From Candidatus Zipacnadum vermilionense (GTDB lineage Bacteria; Armatimonadota; Zipacnadia; Zipacnadales; Zipacnadaceae): a stretch of DNA of 64,000 nt. The notes under the pieces are model-generated. The model searched no databases. It had not been told where the DNA came from and saw nothing but the letters and a program-made list of their open reading frames with translations. Below, one piece after another: positions 37,917 through 45,960 of the stretch. Positions within the stretch are counted from its first letter, which is position 1, and every line of letters starts with the position of its first letter. The translations under genes and the position numbers were made by a program. The stretch covers positions 1 through 64,000 of the forward strand of contig JALGSV010000010.1 of the NCBI GenBank assembly GCA_029821755.1, read 5' to 3'.

Positions 37917-38906
37917 TTAGAGCCGGCACAGCCACCTGCACAAGGCAGAAAGTTGTTTTTGGTTTGTCAGATTAGCTGCATTACTAAGCTCGCCGCTACC
38001 CAGTCTTTCCCATATCTCGTCCGCCATGTCGTCAACTATCGCTGCTCCCGTAAAGAAAATGCCAGGGCCGGCGTCCACCTCTGCAAAAGCCTTCTTGACT
38101 CGGTCCAAGGCCGATCTTGCCGTCTTCCAGTGTTCATCAGCACCGGCGGGGTCAATGCCGCCCTTGAGTTCGCCAACTGACAGATATGCGGCTGGGCGTA
38201 GCAACGCACCTTGGGCGTCGGTGGGTCCGGAGGAGAGTAGGACAAAGTCAACATTCTTTCTTACAAAAGGAATTGTACGGTTGTAGAGGGCGGTCCTCTC
38301 GCCGTTATCTCCGACCCAGCTTAGCGCCTTGACTCGCCCTGCCAGCGCGGGGGCCTCCGAGTCGGCGCGAATCCATCTCGTGCTGCCGGAGCATTGGCAC
38401 TGGCAGGGCCATCCGGCCAGGCTGATCGTCGCGAGTAGGCAGGCTGTAAACTTTCTCTCGGCAATTTCGCCGCCCAGATTACGCATTTGCCCACCTAAGG
38501 CATCCCCTTTGGTAAGGAGAAATCGGTAGACCAACTCCTCCGCAAATGACTGGCCCGCGGGCATCAAGAACTTCTCGACCAACTCCAGGATCGCCTTGTC
38601 CTTATCCCCTTGCGTGAGATGGCTTGCCGCCTTGTCTGATATACCGGCGGCTTGCAAGAGCGCTCGTTGCACTCCCTTCATCCCGATCAGTTCATCAGGA
38701 CTGCGTAGTTCCGACACCGCAGACATTAGCGCTCGGCCTTCCTCCACGGCAGGTGTAGCTCGTCGATTTTTCTCCAGCGCCAGAGCCACGAATCCCGCTC
38801 GGATCGCCTCGTGAGGCGTGACCAAATCCGCGCTTGTTCGCAGGTGTGCGGGGAATTTAACCCTTTCTCCAGACGTAGACGCACTTACGGAGAACCTCGC
38901 GCCCAT
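37917..38906 (-). CDS. Type II restriction endonuclease, AvaI/BsoBI-like
   Basis: SADLVTPHEAIRAGFVALALEKNRRATPAVEEGRALM, FAEELVYRFLLTKGDALGGQMRNLGGEIAERKFTACLLA; adjacent overlapping methyltransferase. Start uncertain. Confidence 0.65.
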   Translation of the reverse strand: MGARFSVSASTSGERVKFPAHLRTSADLVTPHEAIRAGFVALALEKNRRATPAVEEGRALMSAVSELRSPDELIGMKGVQRALLQAAGISDKAASHLTQGDKDKAILELVEKFLMPAGQSFAEELVYRFLLTKGDALGGQMRNLGGEIAERKFTACLLATISLAGWPCQCQCSGSTRWIRADSEAPALAGRVKALSWVGDNGERTALYNRTIPFVRKNVDFVLLSSGPTDAQGALLRPAAYLSVGELKGGIDPAGADEHWKTARSALDRVKKAFAEVDAGPGIFFTGAAIVDDMADEIWERLGSGELSNAANLTNQKQLSALCRWLCRL

Positions 38907-40299
38907 GCGCCCCCATCTGTTGGCTGCTGTTACCCTTGCCATTGGGCAGCAGCAGGATGTTCTGCACGTTGAATCCCAGTTCTTGTGCGAGGTCCGACAG
39001 TATCAGGTCAACCGAGACGCTTGCGCCCGCATACCGAACGTTGTCGTTCACCATGACCACGACTCCGCCCGGCTTCAGGACTCGGTGACACTCCGCCATG
39101 ACGCACGCCATTTCGTAGAAATACCCGCGGACCATACGGGGAATGCCATTGTTGTTGAGTTTCCCCGCAAGCTTCTGCCCTTCCAGATAGCCAATGACCA
39201 GCTGGAGCAGAGCTTGGCTATCGGCAGCGTGAATGGCGCGTTCCCACCCCTCGTTCATTGGCAGCAGTTCCTTGCCCCGGCTCTCCACGGTGCAGGTAAG
39301 CATTGCCTGCCGGAGCTCACTGATGGCCGTTTCGTCAACCCCGAGCAGCGCCAACTCCAACGCATAGGTCCGCGTGTAGTCGTATCGATTGCAGTACGGC
39401 GGAGAGGTGAAAACCACATCATATCCAGTGTCGGGCAGCGTTGGCATGACGTCCAGGCACGATCCCTCCAGCAGCGAGACCGAACCTGTCGGCGTAGCCT
39501 CACCAAACAACGTCGTCTGCGTGCTATTCACGTCGACAAGTATCTCGTGTAGCTTGGAGGTATATGCCTCATCAAACGGCGGAATCCGTCCCTTGTCGAA
39601 TATCCTTGCGCGAACGCGCCGCCCTGCGCGGTGGTCCCACCGGAGGTACTGACCGTCCTTCCTCGTGTAACTTACTGCCTCCAATATGCACAATAGGGCG
39701 AACCGGAGAACTTGGCGCACGGTCGGGGACTCGTCCTGCATCGCCTTGAGGCACGCTCGAATCGCCCACTCCGTATCGGGTGGATATGCCCCGCGAGTTA
39801 TTCTTAGCTCCTCAAGGGGCTCATCCGGCGTCACGGTGCGCCAAGGTCGAGAGTTGGTCCAGTACCGCAGAGCCTGCAAGTCCTCTGCTCTCAGGCCCCG
39901 TTGAGCCGCCAACCGGGTACTGATGACCTCGATGCCGATGGGCAGAAGCTCAATGCCTGCAGCGTCCATGCCGCGCTCACCTGCAACAAAGAGGGCGGTC
40001 CCGGTGCCTGCGAACGGGTCGAGTAGCGTGCCGGAGGTGCCCCCCACCTCATCGAGCATATACCTGACCAACGCCGCCGCAAATCCCTCCTTGTACTTGT
40101 ACCACCTATATACCGGTCTCGCCTTGTTGTCTTGGAAGCTGACGAGTTGGCGCGTCAGCTTCCTGTCGGTTCGCATGATGTCTGCATACTGCTGCCCCAG
40201 AGCGGCATCTGCTGCCGCAATGTCGCCCAGGGTGGCGGCCTCGAGCGGCCACTCCACGCCCTCCGCCACTCCGACAAAGCTGCGTTGTTTGGCTGCCAT
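38857..40299 (-). CDS. DNA methyltransferase (N4-cytosine/N6-adenine class) of the R-M pair
   Basis: SAM motif GTLLDPFAGTGTALFVAGERG; catalytic TSPPYCNRYDYTRTYALELALLG; start at MAAKQRSFVG (40299). Confidence 0.85.
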   Translation of the reverse strand: MAAKQRSFVGVAEGVEWPLEAATLGDIAAADAALGQQYADIMRTDRKLTRQLVSFQDNKARPVYRWYKYKEGFAAALVRYMLDEVGGTSGTLLDPFAGTGTALFVAGERGMDAAGIELLPIGIEVISTRLAAQRGLRAEDLQALRYWTNSRPWRTVTPDEPLEELRITRGAYPPDTEWAIRACLKAMQDESPTVRQVLRFALLCILEAVSYTRKDGQYLRWDHRAGRRVRARIFDKGRIPPFDEAYTSKLHEILVDVNSTQTTLFGEATPTGSVSLLEGSCLDVMPTLPDTGYDVVFTSPPYCNRYDYTRTYALELALLGVDETAISELRQAMLTCTVESRGKELLPMNEGWERAIHAADSQALLQLVIGYLEGQKLAGKLNNNGIPRMVRGYFYEMACVMAECHRVLKPGGVVVMVNDNVRYAGASVSVDLILSDLAQELGFNVQNILLLPNGKGNSSQQMGAHGREVLRKCVYVWRKG

Positions 40300-40673
40300 A
40301 GTGATCACCAGAAGCTGGCCTACCACAGCGGGCCCCGGAACGTGTCCTTCGTCGATCGGGTCGCCTGGGCCTTCAAGTAACTGACGAAGGTACGCAGGTG
40401 ACCGCCCTCCCGCGCCACGGTCGCCACCAGGTGCAGGTGATTCGGCATCAAGCAGTAGGCATAGAGCCGCACGCCACAATGCTCCGCCGCGCCCGGGATG
40501 AGGTCCCAGACCAACCTCGCCAAGTCCCGTCGGTGTGCGAAGGTACACTCTCCGCGATGAGTGCGCACGTTTAGGTGGCACGCGTATCCCGACTTGCCGT
40601 AGACCCAGTCATCCAGGCGCGGTGCGCGGTTCCGACGGCGGGGACGGGGCTTGTCGCGCATGGTCATAGCCAC
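40300..40673 (-). pseudogene. REP-associated tyrosine transposase (RAYT, Y1_Tnp/IS200-like), 3'-disrupted
   Basis: SGYACHLNVRTHRGECTF...GVRLYAYCLMPNHLHLVA (HUH) then LKAQATRSTKDTFRGPLW-TAG-ASFW, with +1 shift DHY; the expected 3' third is absent. Confidence 0.8.
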
Positions 40674-40679
40674 CTCCGG

Positions 40680-40702
40680 GTGCGGTAAACCGCACCCCTA
40701 CG
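40680..40702. repeat. REP-like hairpin just upstream of the RAYT start
   Basis: GGTGCGGTAAACCGCACCCCTACG; hairpin with CTACG tail. Confidence 0.7.
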
Positions 40703-41531
40703 AGAGCCCCAGCAGCCTTTGGGCGTTGCCGGCGGCTATCGCCTCCCGGACTTCCTCCTCCACCTGCAGCTCCTGCAGCCACTTGATGATCGGCATACCC
40801 ATGCCCGCGCCGAGGTAGTCGGTGCCGAAGAGCAGCTTGCGCCAGTGGCGCTGGACGAAGCCGCGGGTGTACTCCGGGTCGCGGGTCATGGCGTTGAAAC
40901 CGGACCAGGCGGAGAGGTCCACCCAGAGGTTGTCGTACTCGCTCAGCAGCCGGTCCACCGCGCCGCCGGGGGTGATGGGGCCCTTGGCGTACATGGGCGT
41001 TCCCTCGGCATCCGTATCGTCGCCCGAAATCGCCGCCCAGAAGCGCGGACCGTGGCCGACAAAGGTGACGTTGCGATAGTCCTTCAGGCAGCTCTCCAGC
41101 CGCGGCAGGCCCACGGTATCCCAGCACAGCCCGACCGTCATGTCCAGCACCAGCGGCAGGCCATACTCGTCGCACTTGGCGTACAGCACCCGGTTGAGCG
41201 GGTCGTCGAAGGCCAGGCCATTGATGTGCTCGCCGAAGCCTTTGCATCCGAGGTGGTTGACCGCGTAGTCAATCAACTGGGTCGCCTCCGGGTAGCGCGG
41301 ATCGGCGCAGCAAAAGGCGATGAGCCGCTCGGGGAACAGGTCGCGGGCGGCGGCGGCTTCCTCGGTGAGGAAGTAGCCCCAGTTGCCCTCCGGGCTCTCC
41401 AGGGGGAGCAAGACGCCCATCTCGATCCCCTCGCGATCCATCTTGTCAAGCAACTGATGGACCGACATAGGCTGCAGCCGGGGGTAGTGCGGGCGGAACA
41501 TGTTACCGATATGCAGGTGGAAGTCGATCAT
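40698..41531 (-). CDS. Amidohydrolase-2 family metal-dependent hydrolase
   Basis: MIDFHLHIGNMF, FCCADPRYPEATQLIDYAVNHLGCKGFGEH, LLFGTDYLGAGMGMPIIKWL. Confidence 0.85.
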   Translation of the reverse strand: MIDFHLHIGNMFRPHYPRLQPMSVHQLLDKMDREGIEMGVLLPLESPEGNWGYFLTEEAAAARDLFPERLIAFCCADPRYPEATQLIDYAVNHLGCKGFGEHINGLAFDDPLNRVLYAKCDEYGLPLVLDMTVGLCWDTVGLPRLESCLKDYRNVTFVGHGPRFWAAISGDDTDAEGTPMYAKGPITPGGAVDRLLSEYDNLWVDLSAWSGFNAMTRDPEYTRGFVQRHWRKLLFGTDYLGAGMGMPIIKWLQELQVEEEVREAIAAGNAQRLLGLS

Positions 41532-41564
41532 GGTTATCTGGGTGGCGCTCCGCCGCGGGTGCCG

Positions 41565-41789
41565 CTACTCCTTTTCCGCAGTGTCCTCCCCCGCCTCCTC
41601 CGTCAACTCCTCAATCCGCGCCTCAGCCTTGGCCAATAGCTCCTCGCACTGCTTCTTGAGACGCATGGCCAGCTCGAACTTCTCCAGGGCCTGCTCCACG
41701 GGGAGGCCGCCGGACTCCAGTTCGGTGACGATAGTCTCCAGTTGGCTCAGGGCTTCCTCGAAGGCAAGCTCGGTGTTGTCGTCGGGCAT
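41565..41789 (-). CDS. xseB: Exodeoxyribonuclease VII small subunit
   Basis: LAFEEALSQLETIVTELESGGLPVEQALEKFELAMRLKKQCEELLAKAEARIEEL. Confidence 0.93.
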   Translation of the reverse strand: MPDDNTELAFEEALSQLETIVTELESGGLPVEQALEKFELAMRLKKQCEELLAKAEARIEELTEEAGEDTAEKE

Positions 41790-41828
41790 GGTATCTCCTT
41801 GGAGGCGCGGTGGACTGCGCCCCGGTGC

Positions 41829-43046
41829 TTAGAACAGGCTCTCCTGTGCCTGGCCGCCGACCACCCGTGCCGGGATGACGCCGTCGCTGACGGCGATGGT
41901 CAGCTCCTCGCCGGGCGAGGCCAGCGCCACCTGGCTCACCAGGGCTCCGTCGCGGGTCCTTTGTACCAGCGCGTAGCCGCGACTGAGGACCTCCCGGGGG
42001 TCGAGGGCGCGGAGGCTGGCCTCGAGGCGCTGCAGCACTTGGCCGGCGCGCTCCAGGCGGCGACGGAGGGTGTCCACCGCCCGCTCGGCGGCCAGGTCTA
42101 TCCGCTGCAGCCAGGGGGTGAGCAGGGCCTCCGGACGGGTGAAGATCGGGTTCTGGTCGAGGCGGGCCAGGCGCAGGCCCCGGCTGCGGGCCAGGCTCTC
42201 CAACCCGGCGCGGGCCTCGCGGCCCAGGGCGGACAAGTGCGCCCGCAGCTCGGCCTGATCCGGCACGACCAACTCCGCCGCCGCCGAGGGCGTGGGCGCC
42301 CGCAGGTCGGCCACCAGGTCGGCGATAGTAATGTCGGTCTCATGGCCCACTGCGCTGACCACCGGGACCGGGCTGGCGAAAATGGCGCGGGCTACCGCCT
42401 CCTCGTTGAAGGCCCACAAATCCTCCAACGAGCCGCCGCCGCGCCCGGCGATGATGACCTCCGCCCCGGAGCGGGCGGCCCGGCGCAGGGAGTTGACGAT
42501 ACCGGCCGTGGCCGCCTCGCCCTGCACGAGAGTGGGCACAATCAGCACTCGCGCCAGGGGGTAGCGGCGGCTGAGGATGTTGAGCAGATCCCGGATGGCC
42601 GCGCCGGTGGGGGAAGTGACCAGGGCAATGGTGCGCGGGAAGCGGGGCAGCGGGCGCTTGCGCTCCGGGGCGAAGAGGCCCTCCGCTTCCAGGCGTGCCT
42701 TGAGCGCCTCGAAGCGCTGGTGCAACTCGCCGAGGCCGTCCGGCTGCATGAAGGTGACGATCAGTTGGTACTTGCCCTGCGGTTCGTAGACGGAGATGTT
42801 GCCCCAGGCCACCACCTGCTCGCCCTCGTGGGGGTCTAAGGGCAACTTGCCGGCCGACCCGCGGAAGCAGACGCAGGAGAGCAGGGCCTTGTCATCTTTC
42901 AAGGAGAAGTACAGGTGGCCGGAGGAGTGGCGCTTGAAGTTGGATATCTCCCCACGCACCTGAACCTGGGAGAGCAAGGCGTCGCTCTCCAGCAGGCGCT
43001 TGAGATAGGAGGTAAGCTCACCGACACTCCAGATGGCGACAGCCAC
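41829..43046 (-). CDS. xseA: Exodeoxyribonuclease VII large subunit
   Basis: WSVGELTSYLKRLLESDALLSQVQVRGEISNFKRHSSGHLYFSLKD, IIAGRGGGSLEDLWAFNEEAVARAIFASPVPVVSAVGHETD. Confidence 0.96.
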   Translation of the reverse strand: MAVAIWSVGELTSYLKRLLESDALLSQVQVRGEISNFKRHSSGHLYFSLKDDKALLSCVCFRGSAGKLPLDPHEGEQVVAWGNISVYEPQGKYQLIVTFMQPDGLGELHQRFEALKARLEAEGLFAPERKRPLPRFPRTIALVTSPTGAAIRDLLNILSRRYPLARVLIVPTLVQGEAATAGIVNSLRRAARSGAEVIIAGRGGGSLEDLWAFNEEAVARAIFASPVPVVSAVGHETDITIADLVADLRAPTPSAAAELVVPDQAELRAHLSALGREARAGLESLARSRGLRLARLDQNPIFTRPEALLTPWLQRIDLAAERAVDTLRRRLERAGQVLQRLEASLRALDPREVLSRGYALVQRTRDGALVSQVALASPGEELTIAVSDGVIPARVVGGQAQESLF

Positions 43047-43048
43047 GG

Positions 43049-43750
43049 TTAGTCCGCCTCCGCCAGAGGGACATCGGGGTCGGCGTCGGGGGGGGCGGCA
43101 TCCAGACCAGGGCCCGGCTCCTCTCCCCCTCTTTCTGGAGAGGGGGCGGGGGGACAGGGGGCGACGGGCGAGACGTCCGTCGTACCGGGAGGCACGGAGG
43201 CTTGGAGGCCAGCGCTACCCGGAGTGGCCACCTTCCGCGTTTGCTGTAGTTCGCGCGCTACCGTGCCCAGGATGCCGTTAACGAACTTGCCGCTTTCGGA
43301 GGTACCGTACTCCTTGGCCAGATCCACCGCCTCGTCAATGGTGGCGCCGATGGGGATATCTCCGAGGTAGAGCAGCTCCGCCATGGCCATGCGCAGGATG
43401 TTGCGGTCCACCACGGGCATGCGCTCGAGGGTCCAGCCCTGGGAGAGGCGGTCAATGCGCTGGTCGATGTCCTCCCGGTGGCTGAGGTACTCCTCACACA
43501 GGGCACGGCCGAACTCACTAACCGCGGGGCGCAACTTGCGGGTCTCCAGCGGGGAGAAACGCCATTCTTCCACCAGCGAGGTGAGGATGTCCTCGGCCTG
43601 GGCCCAAGCTCGGGCCGTGCCGCCCACCCCGGCATCGGAGGCGTACAGCAGGGCCAGGCAGAACTCGCGGCCGCGCCGCCGAGCGCCTGCTCTTTCCCGC
43701 TTGCTGATGGCCGACTGTTCAGGTCGCATGGTGAATGTACAGGTGCGCAT
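43049..43750 (-). CDS. nusB: Transcription antitermination factor NusB with long C-terminal tail
   Basis: RQDFCLALLYASDAG-type N-terminus (RRRGREFCLALLYASD), MAELLYLGDIPIGATIDEAVDLAKEYGTSESGKFVNGILGTVARELQ, followed by an extra Pro-rich tail of about 60 aa. Confidence 0.9.
   Translation of the reverse strand: MRTCTFTMRPEQSAISKRERAGARRRGREFCLALLYASDAGVGGTARAWAQAEDILTSLVEEWRFSPLETRKLRPAVSEFGRALCEEYLSHREDIDQRIDRLSQGWTLERMPVVDRNILRMAMAELLYLGDIPIGATIDEAVDLAKEYGTSESGKFVNGILGTVARELQQTRKVATPGSAGLQASVPPGTTDVSPVAPCPPAPSPERGGEEPGPGLDAAPPDADPDVPLAEAD
43130..43222. repeat. Tandem set of three different palindromic elements inside the nusB 3' coding end
   Basis: CTCTCCCCCTCTTTCTGGAGAGGGGG; GACGGGCGAGACGTCCGTCGTACCGG; GGAGGCTTGGAGGCCAGCGCTACCC. 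Confidence 0.75.
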
Positions 43751-43796
43751 CAGGCTGTCCGCAGAGCCGCAGGGCGTGAGGGAAGGACCGCCGCAG

Positions 43797-43845
43797 ACGG
43801 CGGAAGCTCCGCCGTACCGGAGGGGGCGCGAGGCATCGTGCCTCT
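43797..43845. repeat. Two REP-like hairpins upstream of nusB
   Basis: ACGGCGGAAGCTCCGCCGTACCGG and GAGGCATCGTGCCTC. Confidence 0.7.
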
Positions 43846-43848
43846 AGC

Positions 43849-44046
43849 TCACCTCTCGCCTACCCAGAGCCTCCCGACCATCCCGCCTACTACCGCGAAG
43901 AGCACGGCTACCAGGAATTGCCAGAAGCCACCGAACGCCAGGATAGCCGCCAGGGCGATCCCCATCCCGGCCCCTATCAGGGCGGCCGTGCCATTGCGGC
44001 GCGGCTTGCTGATGATACCCGGTCCGAAGTCCTCGAAATCCTCCAC
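43849..44046 (-). CDS. Small integral membrane protein (DUF2273-like)
   Basis: Two TM helices ALIGAGMGIALAAILAFGGFWQFLVAVLFAVVGGMVGRL; located between nusB and accC as in other genomes. Confidence 0.7.
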   Translation of the reverse strand: MEDFEDFGPGIISKPRRNGTAALIGAGMGIALAAILAFGGFWQFLVAVLFAVVGGMVGRLWVGER

Positions 44047-44049
44047 GTT

Positions 44050-45405
44050 CTAACCTCCTTCTGCCATGCCGAAGCGACGCTCCAAGAAGTGTGTGTCGAT
44101 CTCGCCCCGGCGGAAGTACGCATTACCTAAGACGCGCAGGTGGAAACTCAGGTTCGTACGGATGCCCTCCACCTTCATCCCGGCCAGAGTCGCCTCCATC
44201 CGGGCAATGGCCCGGTCCCGATCCGGCGCCCAGCAGATGACCTTGGCGACCATGGGGTCGTAGTAGGTGGACACCTCCGACCCGGACACCACGCCGCTGT
44301 CTACTCGCACGCCGGGGCCGAAGGGGACCTCCCAGCGGGTGATTCTCCCCGGCGAGGGCAGGAAGTTGCGCTCCCCGTCCGCCGCCAGGATCCGGCATTC
44401 GAGGGCGTGCCCGTTGAACCAGATCTGTCCTTGCTCCAGATCCAGCTCCTCCCCCGCGGCGATGCGAATCTGCCAGGCGACCAGGTCGACCCCGGTGAGC
44501 ATTTCCGTGACCGCATGCTCCACCTGGATGCGCGTGTTCATCTCGATGAAGTAGAAGCGCCCGCGGTCGTCAAGCAGGAACTCTACCGTCCCGGCGTTAC
44601 GGTAGCCCGCGGCCTGAGCGGCCTTGATCGCAGCCTCCCCCAGGCGCCGCCGCAGGGAACTATTCACCGCTGCGGAGGGCGACTCCTCGACGAGCTTCTG
44701 GTGGCGGTGTTGGATGGAACAATCGCGCTCACCTAGATGGATGGTGTTGCCGTGCTCGTCGGCTAGGATCTGGACCTCGATATGGCGCGGCTCGGCCAGG
44801 TACTTCTCTATGTAGACCTCGCCGGAGCCAAACGCCGCCCGCGCCTCCATGCGCGCCTGCTCCAGGACGGAGCCGATAGACTCGGGGTTGTGTGCGACGC
44901 GAATGCCGCGGCCGCCGCCACCGAGGGCCGCCTTGATCATGACGGGGTAGCCCAATTCGGCAGCGATGGCGCGGGCGGCCCGAGCGTCGCGCACGTTGTC
45001 CTCGCTCCCCGGCACCACGGGCACCCCCGCCTCGCGCACGGTTCGCCGGGCTACCGCCTTGTCGCCCATCTTCTCGATCACGTCCGAGGGAGGGCCGATG
45101 AACTTGAGCTTACAGGCCTCGCAGGCCTCGGCGAGGTTCGAGTCCTCTGACAGGTTCCCGTAGCCGGGATGGAGGGCCTCCGCGCCGGTGATCACCGCCG
45201 CGGAGAGAATATTGGCCGCGTTGAGATACGAGTCGCGGTTCTGTGAGGACCCGATGCAGACGGCCTCGTCGGCCATGCGTACGTGCAGCGACTCACGGTC
45301 CGCCTCGGAGTAGACGGCCACGGTCTTGATCTTCAGTTCGCGGCAAGCCTGCAGGACGCGGCAGGCAATCTCGCCTCGATTGGCTACCAGGACTTTCTCG
45401 AACAT
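44050..45405 (-). CDS. accC: Acetyl-CoA carboxylase biotin carboxylase subunit
   Basis: MFEKVLVANRGEIACRVLQACRELKIKTVAVYSEAD, MIKAALGGGGRGIRV, FIEMNTRIQVEHAVTEMLTGVDLV. Confidence 0.97.
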   Translation of the reverse strand: MFEKVLVANRGEIACRVLQACRELKIKTVAVYSEADRESLHVRMADEAVCIGSSQNRDSYLNAANILSAAVITGAEALHPGYGNLSEDSNLAEACEACKLKFIGPPSDVIEKMGDKAVARRTVREAGVPVVPGSEDNVRDARAARAIAAELGYPVMIKAALGGGGRGIRVAHNPESIGSVLEQARMEARAAFGSGEVYIEKYLAEPRHIEVQILADEHGNTIHLGERDCSIQHRHQKLVEESPSAAVNSSLRRRLGEAAIKAAQAAGYRNAGTVEFLLDDRGRFYFIEMNTRIQVEHAVTEMLTGVDLVAWQIRIAAGEELDLEQGQIWFNGHALECRILAADGERNFLPSPGRITRWEVPFGPGVRVDSGVVSGSEVSTYYDPMVAKVICWAPDRDRAIARMEATLAGMKVEGIRTNLSFHLRVLGNAYFRRGEIDTHFLERRFGMAEGG

Positions 45406-45457
45406 GGCTCTCCTAGCACTGAGAGTCAGGGACAAAGGGGCAAGATCAGCGGCGGCC

Positions 45458-45583
45458 CTACTGGCGTAGAGTGATGAACTCCTCGACAGTCAGGCCGGGT
45501 TGCTGGAGCATGACCGCGGGCTGGATGCGCCGGTAGGGCGCCGAGGTTTCTTCAGCAGCCGGAAGCCCGTCAGAACTTCTCAT
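45458..45583 (-). CDS. 41-aa small ORF overlapping the stop of the upstream gene
   Basis: ATG overlaps the preceding stop region (ATGAGAAGTTCTGA): MRSSDGLPAAEETSAPYRRIQPAVMLQQPGLTVEEFITLRQ*. Not in the ORF track. Confidence 0.35.
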   Translation of the reverse strand: MRSSDGLPAAEETSAPYRRIQPAVMLQQPGLTVEEFITLRQ

Positions 45584-45953
45584 GCCCCGGCGTAGGGTCC
45601 CAGACCCTTCCCGTGGTCGGGTCGTACCCGAAGTCCTGGCCGCTGACGCTGCACTTAAGCGGCACCCCCCACTTGGGGTCCAGTTGGGCGGGGTACTCCC
45701 CGGTAGAGTCCTTCTCCATCTGGATGAAGGAGCGCAGTTGCTGCAGGTACTGCTGGCATTCGACGCTCTTGCCCTTCTGCAGGGCCTGGCCCAGCGGAGT
45801 TTGCGCCTCGCCCTCGAAGCGCGGCTTTTTCTCCACCCCGCCCTGCGGCCGCAGCCAAACCCACCAGACGACTACCATGATGATGGCGATCGCCACCAGC
45901 AGACCGATCAGCGTGGCCTGACCCGCGCGCGAGTCGAACCGGGTGCGCGTCAT
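45570..45953 (-). CDS. Prepilin/pseudopilin-like single-TM protein
   Basis: GQATLIGLLVAIAIIMVVVWW resembles a TLIELLVVIAII helix; C-terminus VPLKCSVSGQDFGYDPTTGRVWDPTPGHEKF. Confidence 0.5.
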   Translation of the reverse strand: MTRTRFDSRAGQATLIGLLVAIAIIMVVVWWVWLRPQGGVEKKPRFEGEAQTPLGQALQKGKSVECQQYLQQLRSFIQMEKDSTGEYPAQLDPKWGVPLKCSVSGQDFGYDPTTGRVWDPTPGHEKF

Positions 45954-45960
45954 CGTCCCC

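Noticed and set aside
40320-40581. N-terminal 94 aa extension of the methyltransferase ORF (MPPKRAHSSRR...)
   Set aside because: Out-of-frame reading through the RAYT; the natural start is MAAKQRSF at 40299.
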